DNA from: Neospora caninum Liverpool
Taxonomy: Eukaryota > Apicomplexa > Conoidasida > Eucoccidiorida > Sarcocystidae
DNA: 64,000 bases
Reading direction: 5' to 3'
NCBI RefSeq assembly: GCF_000208865.1
Contig: NC_018395.1
Coordinates: 62,001-126,000, forward strand
Part shown: one piece after another, positions 57,401 to 64,000 of the stretch
How the letters are laid out: every line of letters starts with the position of its first letter
Numbering within the stretch: the first letter of the stretch is position 1
The notes under the pieces: model-generated
The model's database searches: none
Seen by the model: only the letters and a program-made list of their open reading frames with translations
What the model was told of the DNA's origin: nothing
Translations under genes and position numbers: made by a program

Positions 57401-57455
<55 letters not shown>

Positions 57456-57662
57456 CCTGTACAATGGAGCATTTGAAGGGATTGGAAGACGTACATGAAA
57501 GTGGTCTCGATCGCCTTTCTGCTTTCGTCTTTCTTCTTTCAGTCGCTTTTGATTGGCTTTCTGCTCTTGCCGCTGTCGCTTTTGCTCCTTGGCAAGAGCT
57601 TTTCTGTTTTTGGCATCCAGGGCGCCGTCTCCATCTTTTTTTGCATTTTTTTTCTTCGCCAT
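49525..57662 (-). CDS. Kelch-repeat protein of the KLHDC4/Kel3 family
   Basis: Fourteen minus-strand exons give a continuous 977-residue frame: 57662-57495, 57098-56971, 56699-56541, 55851-55695, 55256-55153, 54817-54661, 54455-54350, 53856-53730, 53384-53290, 52713-52610, 52364-51697, 51423-50811, 50190-50070, 49751-49525. All borders are GT-AG and phases match; the exon 9-11 joins are the least certain. The start [11 protein letters not shown] and the Lys-rich coiled region resemble human KLHDC4 (MGKKGKKEKK). Six kelch blades follow: [60 protein letters not shown] with [10 protein letters not shown], and [19 protein letters not shown], folding as a beta-propeller. Human KLHDC4 has about 520 residues; the excess is a Ser-rich insert in exon 11 and an acidic/Lys-rich insert in exon 12. 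The C-terminus ([20 protein letters not shown]) matches the DUF4110-type domain of fungal Kel3 relatives. The biochemical role is unknown. Confidence 0.88.
54548..54602. repeat. TA-rich microsatellite in a kelch-gene intron
   Basis: Interrupted TA runs in the intron between exons 6 and 7 (54456-54660), about 60 bases downstream of the donor site. Confidence 0.85.
54879..55020. repeat. GA-rich polypurine tract in a kelch-gene intron
   Basis: Irregular GAGAGAAA and GAAGAGA repeats on the plus strand in the intron between exons 5 and 6 (54818-55152), so a polypyrimidine tract in the transcript. Confidence 0.85.
56381..56520. repeat. Compound TA repeat with TAGTAA spacers in a kelch-gene intron
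   Basis: TA runs separated by regularly spaced TAGTAA, a higher-order unit of about 15 bases. It begins about 20 bases downstream of the donor of exon 3 (56541). Confidence 0.9.
57318..57453. repeat. TA microsatellite in the first kelch-gene intron
   Basis: Short TA runs from 57318 and a 48-base uninterrupted TA run at 57406-57453, inside the first intron, about 40 bases from the donor at 57494. Confidence 0.9.
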
Positions 57663-60107
57663 CGTCGACGCAGGACACCCGAGGAGCGAGCGCAGAAGAC
57701 GGACAGAGAAAGGAAAACAGGAAAACCGCCGCAGGTAAAAAGCGGAGATCCGGCGGCGAATCGAGAGTCTTGAAGAAAACGGGAGCGAGGAAACGCGAAG
57801 ATGGCTTCGTTTTTTGTGGGACGGAAGACCAGGAACAAATTCTGGCTAGGTTATGCAGTTTAGCACTAGAGCGTTGACGCACTCAAATCTGTAAAACCAC
57901 CTCCAGAGAACTCCACATGCATCCACCCAGACAGCCACGCGCAACCGTACGCTTGCGTTTCCTGCAGCCGCGTGAGTGCCCGGCAGATTTGTAGCCTCTC
58001 AGAGATATGCATGCACATATCTATCTACATGCTTGCAGCACATTTACCACATATATATATATATAGACATACATCTGTATTGAATATTCATTGAAAACAG
58101 GTGTATAGAGGAGTTGACATTCAAACAGGTATATGACGGCCCACGCTGAGAGGCCGTCGGAGGCGACGCGCATGCAGCTTCTGGAAGGCCGTCCGAAAAA
58201 ACTTTTCAGTGAAAAAACGAGACGGTCTCTCCCCCTTTTTTTATAGAAGAGAGGAAAGAGGGGGAGATCGCAGAAAGTCGGGACGCACAGAAAAACTGGC
58301 GAGGATCACGCCCACATGCAGCGAAAACTATCTGAGAGTTTTGAGTCGCGAGCGACCGACCGAGAGAGAAGGAAGGGGAAGTTTCTTTGAGTGTCTCCTT
58401 CCCCGCCTTTATTTAACGACGTCTCTTTTCGTTCCTTTCGCAGCTCTCATCGTCCTTTTCCTCTGGCGACGTTTATACGCTTTTCTTCTCGCGAATCGAT
58501 GCTCTGGACTCGACAAAACGCATGCATTCCCCGCGAAAACAGCTGTGAGCAGAAAAGAGGGCGAACGGGCTGCGCTCAAAGGCGCACTCGCGCGGCAGAG
58601 GGAGAGACAGCGCCTGGACACACGCGCGCGAGACACACGAGAGACTCGGCGAGTTGCAGAAACTGAGAGAAGAAAGCGGCAACGCCCAGTGGAGAGAGCA
58701 GAGGAAACATCGCGAGGGAAAGAGGCGCGCGTGGCCGAGAATCGGTTCTCTCGCTTCGACACACTGGCTGTTTTCCCTTCGCAGCCCCGTGCAATTTTTC
58801 TCTGCTCAGGCACAGGAAACCAGAGAGACACATGCAGCGGAAAAGACGCAGAAAACCGAACAAAAACCAGAGGAAAAGGGGAGAAAAAGGCAAGAGAAGA
58901 AGAGAAGAGGTGAACAAAGGGCGTGAATGACATATAAGCATCGTTTTTTTTCGTTGCAGAGATGTCCGTGGCGTTGATTCGACTCGTGTGTGTTGCCTCG
59001 TTCGCCTTTTCAAGACTCTGCCGTTTTTCTGCCTCTTTTTCTCTGCGGCGAGTCTCTCTCGTGCTTCGTTCTTTCCTGTCTCCGTTTTGCAACGCCACGT
59101 TGCCTCCCAAGAATCCCGGGTGTCCTTTCACTTTCGCAGTTGGTTTCTCCTCGGTTTCTTTCTCTCCTCTCGGCAGCCTCCACCGGCTCTTCTTTTTCCC
59201 CAGGAGTCGCCTCCTGTCGTCACGGCAAGACTTGCACCCAATCTAGACGTTCTTTCTCTTCTTCGTCTTTCTCTTCTTCTCCTTTCTCTTCTTCTTCTTT
59301 CTCTTCTTCTTCTTTCTCTTCTTCGTCTTTCTCTTCTTCTCCTTTCTCTTCTTCTTCTTTCTCTTCTTCTTCTTTCTCTTCTTCGTCTTTCTCTTCTTCG
59401 TCTTTCTCTTCTTCTTCTTTCTCTTCTTCGTCTTTCTCTTCTTCGTCTTTCTCTTCTTCGTCTTTCTCTTCTTCTTCTTTCTCTTCTTCGTCTTTCTCTT
59501 CTTCGTCTTTCTCTTCTTCTTCTTTCTCTTCTTCGTCTTTCTCTTCTTCGTCTTTCTCTTCTTCTTCTTTCTCTTCTTCGTCTTTCTCTTCTTCGTCTTT
59601 CTCTTCTTCGTCTTTCTCTTCTTCTTCTTTCTCTTCTTCGTCTTTCTCTTCTTCGTCTTTCTCTTCTTCTTCTTTCTCTTCTTCTTCTTCCTCTTCTTCT
59701 TCTTCCTCTTCTTCGTCTTTCTCTTCTTCTTCTTTCTCTTCTTCGTCTTTCTCTTCTTCGTCTTTCTCTTCTTCGTCTTTCTCTTCTTCTCCTTTCTCTT
59801 CTTCTTCTTTCTCTTCTTCGTCTTTCTCTTCTTCGTCTTTCTCTTCTTCGTCTTTCTCTTCTTCGTCTTTCTCTTCTTCGTCTTTCTCTTCTTCTTCTTT
59901 CTCTTCTTCGTCTTTCTCTTCTTCGTCTTTCTCTTCTTCTTCTTTCTCTTCTTCTTCTTCCTCTTCTTCTTCTTCCTCTTCTTCGTCTTTCTCTTCTTCG
60001 TCTTTCTCTTCTTCTTCTTTCTCTTCTTCTTCTTTCTCTTCTCTGTCTTCCTCTCTCCTTTACATTCCTGTATTCCGAGTTTCCGTTCCGTTTTTCGATC
60101 CGTCAGA
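57663..60107. other. Divergent intergenic region of the kelch and MED14 genes
   Basis: It should hold both promoters. Contents are a TA run at 58051-58066, purine-rich DNA at 58210-58920, pyrimidine-rich DNA from 58960, and the 15-bp minisatellite 59247-60050 that ends about 60 bases before the MED14 start. No gene is supported; the long frames through the minisatellite are artefacts. Confidence 0.6.
59247..60050 (+). repeat. 15-bp pyrimidine minisatellite, about 53 copies
   Basis: Tandem copies of TCTTTCTCTTCTTCG, the last base varying between G, T and C (the final codon-like triplet is TCG, TCT or TCC), with some units having TTCCTC in place of TTTCTC. The plus strand is nearly pure pyrimidine, broken by the single G. 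Because the unit is divisible by three and has no stop in any plus-strand frame, all three frames stay open. A TAG at 59244 directly precedes it in the MED14 frame. Confidence 0.97.
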
Positions 60108-61281
60108 ATGCAGCCTGTTCAGCCCCCCCCTGCGGGGGAGCTGTCCTCTTCTCTTCCTTCTCTTCCTTCTCTTCCTTCTCTTCCTTCTCTCCCTTCGCTT
60201 CCGTCGTCTTTTCCGTCTGCTGACCCTACGCCCGTTTCCCTGACCGAGGCCGAGGCTTCTGGAAGGGCTTTTCGCGCTGCGCCGCATGCACTAGGAACGT
60301 TTTTCCCTCCACACCACGATTCCCTCCCTTCCTCAGTCTCTTCTTTCTCACCTGCTGCCGGTGGAAATGCAGCCTTTCTTCCCTCCTCCAGCTCTCTTCC
60401 TTTTCCGGCTGCTCTGCCTTCTCAGACTCTCCCTCAGACTCTCCCTCAGTTTCCTCCGTTGTATCCCGAGTCAGCAATTCTTCCGTCTTTCTTTGAGACG
60501 CGCCCTCAGCCGTTGCAGCCGCTTCTGCTCCTCGCGTTGCAAAGATGCGCTCGCGATTTCCGCAGTTGCACTCGCGTGGCGCATACGCAGATGTCTCTGC
60601 TGGCGTCGTCGCCTCGAGACGCCGACCGGGCGGATCGAGAGGAGAGCGTTTTGGCAGATCCAAGTGAAGAGGAAAATCGCAGGGCGGCAAGTTCGCTGAT
60701 TCGAACGGCCTTGATCCAGTACTGTCGCCACACACGAGAAATCCTCCTCAAACTCTTCCTCCTCGACGTAGGGTGGATCAGACAACCGCACCACGGCGTC
60801 GTCGAAAAGCTCCTCCAGGAAATCGCCGCGATGGACCAGCAGAAACAAAGAATCCCTCAAGACGCACTCATGGTAAGAACAGTCCCGTTTCGTCGTCTTT
60901 GTGGTCCTTCCCTCATCGCGTTTCTTTTCTGCCTACTCTTTTTGTTTCCCCCTTTCTGTCTTCTCTTGCTTCTCCTCGCATTTTCTCTTCTTTCGCCCCT
61001 TCCCGTCGCCTTCTCTTCTCGTCGCGCCCTCCTCACCACACGCTTTCCTCGTGCGCTGCGACGGCTTGATTTGACGCAAAAAAGGGAGGGGCGAGAGGGT
61101 AGACCCACGAGAGACAAAGTGAAACGGACCCAGGAAAAAGAGGGAGGAACCTTGGTACTGAAGACGTGTATCTCCTCACTGAGATGCTTCGGCGGCTGTA
61201 CACTGCGTGGCACTCATAAATGCAGACTCCAAATACATATACGAATATATATATATATATATATAGATGTATGCGTATACG

Positions 61282-61377
<96 letters not shown>

Positions 61378-61529
61378 TAGATGTATAGACGTATGCGTAT
61401 ACGTATATATATGTATATATATATATATACATACATACACATAGATGTATAGATGTATGCGTATACGTATATATTTATATATATAAATAAATATCTATAT
61501 ATATGTATATATAGATGTATGCGTATACG

Positions 61530-61561
<32 letters not shown>

Positions 61562-61662
61562 TAGATGTATAGATGTATGCGTATACGTATATATTTATAT
61601 ATATATATATATATATAGATATAGATATATAGATGTATGCGTATATATATATATATATGTAT

Positions 61663-61725
<63 letters not shown>

Positions 61726-63332
61726 TATTGTAGGCTTCTTGTTGTACATTGGTGCCGTTTTTACTGTTATTTGAGCTTGAATCTGCCGGTTTGGGCTTTC
61801 GGTTCCTCTTCTTGCAGTCGCAGTGGCAGCTAAACCAGCAAATTCCGCCTCTGCTGCCTCCGGCACCGCTGATCGACGCAGCGGTGGACGTGCTCGCCAC
61901 GGGCATGTATCGGCGTCTTCCCCTTCTTCTCCCGTTGCAACTCCTGGGGAAAGCCAGCGAAACGAAAGGCGAAGAAGAAGAAAGTGAGCAAAGCCTCCCC
62001 CCAGGGGAGTCGCCACAAACCCTAAAAAGCATTACATATATATATATATATATATCAGCATTTGTGCAGTATAGGCATGCGCACCGGTATTTATCTATAT
62101 CTAATTAGAGATATCCATAAACCTCTGTAGCTACGCATGCGTTTAGACCTGTGCAGATCTATACATATCTATGCATACATCTATGCATCTATGTATACGC
62201 GTTGCTTTGTGGAGCTGAGAAGCGCGGTCGGTTGATACGGAGTTCTGGTGTATACGCGCGGTTCGATGTAACGGGGCGCGGGGGCTCCTGGTGTTTCTTT
62301 TTTCCATTGGCGACAAAGAACAAACGGGCAATGTCTCTAGGACGGGGTAGGCTCTTGTTTATCTTCTTTTTTCCCTGTCAGGTGCCATGGACGAAGTGCG
62401 GCGACGCGTAGCAGATGCGTTGCTTCTTCGGCTGCATTTCTCCCCGATCCCGAAGAAGGAGGTCTACATACACCTAGAGAAAGACGCCCACGTCCACATC
62501 TCCCTGCCCCACGAGGTTCGCGTGACCGCCGTCTCCGACCTCACGACGTAAGCTTGGAAAGACGACCGGAGTCGAAGAATCGAAAGCAACCGCGAGACAA
62601 AAAGACGAAACAGGCGAAAGAGCAGAAACAGGGGAACCGCCTCATCGGCGAAATCCGAACGCCGTGCCCTCGTGATGCGAAGACATCTCGTTCGCCTCGT
62701 CTCCTGGGTCGACGCCGGGAGTCCTTTTCCATTGATTTCCTGCGATGCGGCCTTTCTTTCGTCCTCTGTCTCGCACTGTGTCGCGCTTCTTCTCTTCACC
62801 GTTTCGCCTTTTGTTTCTTCCTCGCATGCCTTTCCCCTGCAGACTGCAGGCCTTGGCTGCTCGCCTCACGATTCTCGAAGGCAACGGTTTCGGCACAGAC
62901 GCAGTCGCGGCAGCTTCTCTGGGCGTGACAAATCCAGGCGGCAGTCCGCCTCTTGGTGTGAACGCGACGCTTCTGTTTCTACTCCGCAGCCGCCTGGCGA
63001 GCGTCGCGGAGAGACTCCAGGTGAGTTCCCACGCAAGACGTAGCTCCAGGGCTCTGCCTGCTTAACGAACAACCCTCGGCCGTTTTCTTCGCATGCATTG
63101 CTCGCCGTTTTTTCACTCGTCCGTCTCGTTCGCCTTCACTCAACCCCCCCCTCGCGGCAAGTACCTCCACAAATCTTCATGCCCTACTTAACTACTTCAA
63201 GAAATAGACCACCTTGAGTGCTATCCCGACAAACACACCGAGGCAAACACGTATATCTACATCTATATATATACATCTATATATATACAGATATATATAT
63301 ATATATATCTACATATATCTACATATATCTAC

Positions 63333-63363
<31 letters not shown>

Positions 63364-64000
63364 CATACATGCGTATTTGTTTTTATGTGTTTATGTCCAC
63401 ACATATATGTGTTTGTATAGGTGTTGGTGTACGCGTAAAGCCTGACTGATTTGGTGTGTTCCCTTGGTTCTTTTGCTGTTTTCAGTTGCAGGAGAGCGAG
63501 GCTGAGTTGCTTCGCTGGCAGGCGCAAGTGCGCGAAAATGCGGCGCGTCAGTTGGAAAATCTCGAAGCGGAGAAAGGCCTTCTCCTGTCCGTGGTTGACG
63601 TCAAGCGCTCTGACGCGTCCCCAGAGCCTTACTCGCCTTTCTCCGTGCCCGCGTCCACTGCTTTGGCTGCTGACGCGACAGAGGACGAGGAGCTCGCCGC
63701 GGCTCTCGCGAGTTTCGCTTCCCCTGGGCGCGCCGTTTTGCCTCCAGCCGCCTCGCAGCCGGCCGCGGTCGACGCCTTCTTCGCGGTGTGGACTACGGCG
63801 CGGCGCGTCAGCGGCTGTACCGAGATGGATCTTCTCCGTGACCAAGCTCTTCGTTTGCTGCGCGTCTCGTCCGCAGCGTCGCTCTCGGCTTCGCGTCTCT
63901 CCTGTACGAGCCCAAAGGCGCCTCGGCGTCTCCTCCTTTCCCACGTGACGTATCGAGCCTTGGCGACGCACGTGTCTCGCTCTGGGGAGCTCGACGTGCC
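60108..64000 (+). CDS. MED14-like Mediator subunit, N-terminal part (truncated by window end)
   Basis: Exons 60108-60872, 61818-61983, 62382-62547, 62843-63020 and 63486 to beyond the window; all borders are GT-AG with matching phases. The start is CAGAATGCAG. Residues 1-160 are Pro/Ser-rich. The following order resembles the MED14 (Rgr1) N-terminal domain: [28 protein letters not shown] with [13 protein letters not shown] (compare the human RTRQLFVRLLALVKWA ... LDQQ region), [17 protein letters not shown] (compare AIDVLTTGSYPRLP), then [19 protein letters not shown] followed by [18 protein letters not shown] (compare NQILRHRLVTTDLP, then FRVEGEFEATLTV). Exons 4 and 5 continue with [13 protein letters not shown] and a long helix. 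MED14 is the scaffold of Mediator, linking head, middle and tail for RNA polymerase II transcription in the nucleus. The call rests on several short collinear matches. The C-terminal part is missing. Confidence 0.75.
61230..61735. repeat. Long TA/GATA compound microsatellite in MED14 intron 1
   Basis: TA runs, two GATA (TAGA) runs (about 61345-61375 and 61660-61725) and several copies of an ATAGATGTATGCGTATACGTATA-like module. The module contains the palindrome CGTATACG and recurs five or more times, so the block has internal higher-order repetition. It ends about 80 bases before the acceptor of exon 2. Confidence 0.92.
62035..62055. repeat. Short TA microsatellite in MED14 intron 2
   Basis: About ten TA units, some 50 bases downstream of the exon 2 donor at 61984. 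Confidence 0.85.
63253..63362. repeat. TA microsatellite with ATCTACAT spacers in MED14 intron 4
   Basis: TA runs separated by ATCTACAT units, then a 27-base pure TA run, in the intron between exons 4 and 5 (63021-63485). Confidence 0.9.

Noticed and set aside
58988..60243. Two overlapping plus-strand frames of more than 400 codons through the minisatellite
   Set aside because: The 15-bp unit has no stop in any plus-strand frame, so frames stay open mechanically and encode SSFSS or LSLLR repeats. Neither is in the MED14 frame.
61033..62032. Tyr-Ile repeat frames across TA and GATA tracts
   Set aside because: Simple translation of microsatellite DNA inside a MED14 intron.
1..64000. tRNA genes, transposable elements, CRISPR arrays
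   Set aside because: I looked for tRNA-like T-loop motifs, terminal repeats with transposase frames and regularly spaced repeats and saw none that I could support by eye. A covariance-model scan would be decisive for small RNAs.

Overview
The window reads as nuclear DNA of a coccidian apicomplexan, most likely Toxoplasma gondii or a close relative such as Hammondia or Neospora. This rests on intron-rich genes with GT-AG borders, AAAATGG-type start contexts, Arg/Glu/Ser/Pro-rich low-complexity proteins, abundant TA microsatellites, purine- or pyrimidine-only stretches between genes, and a small family of secreted, GPI-anchor-like surface proteins. There are no bacterial features (operons, ribosome binding sites, CRISPR arrays, insertion sequences). 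Intron-exon structures below were built by eye from splice sites, reading-frame continuity and similarity to known eukaryotic proteins.

Layout. 1-78 (minus): first 26 codons of an importin-beta-like gene that leaves the window. 79-7035: purine-rich and pyrimidine-rich DNA with no gene I can support. 7036-9210 (plus): single-exon cyclin-fold protein. 11007-14195 (minus): seven-exon U2 snRNP A' (leucine-rich repeats). 14.2-24 kb: gene-poor island with a 5S rRNA gene (17611-17731, minus) and two surface proteins (19292-20248 and 22462-23277, plus). 24197-25665 (minus): two-exon ribosomal protein eL28. 28425-39194 (minus): a single open frame of 3589 codons, function unknown. 39.2-45.7 kb: second gene-poor island with a third surface paralogue (42299-42937, plus) and a possible small secreted protein (44080-44592, minus). 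45691-47913 (plus): unknown 740-residue protein. 49525-57662 (minus): fourteen-exon kelch-repeat protein of the KLHDC4/Kel3 type. 57663-60107: divergent intergenic region carrying an 800-bp, 15-bp-unit minisatellite. 60108-64000 (plus): first five exons of a MED14-like Mediator subunit, cut by the window end.

The housekeeping genes serve nuclear import, transcription (MED14), splicing (U2A'), translation (5S rRNA, eL28) and probably cell-cycle control (cyclin). They are not an operon and seem to be independent units. The three surface proteins share a compact two-cysteine domain and lie in islands between conserved genes, an arrangement that suggests lineage-specific expansion. The least explained items are that family, the giant open frame, the 740-residue protein, a repeated palindrome-like 13-14-mer near the left end, and the pyrimidine minisatellite in front of MED14.
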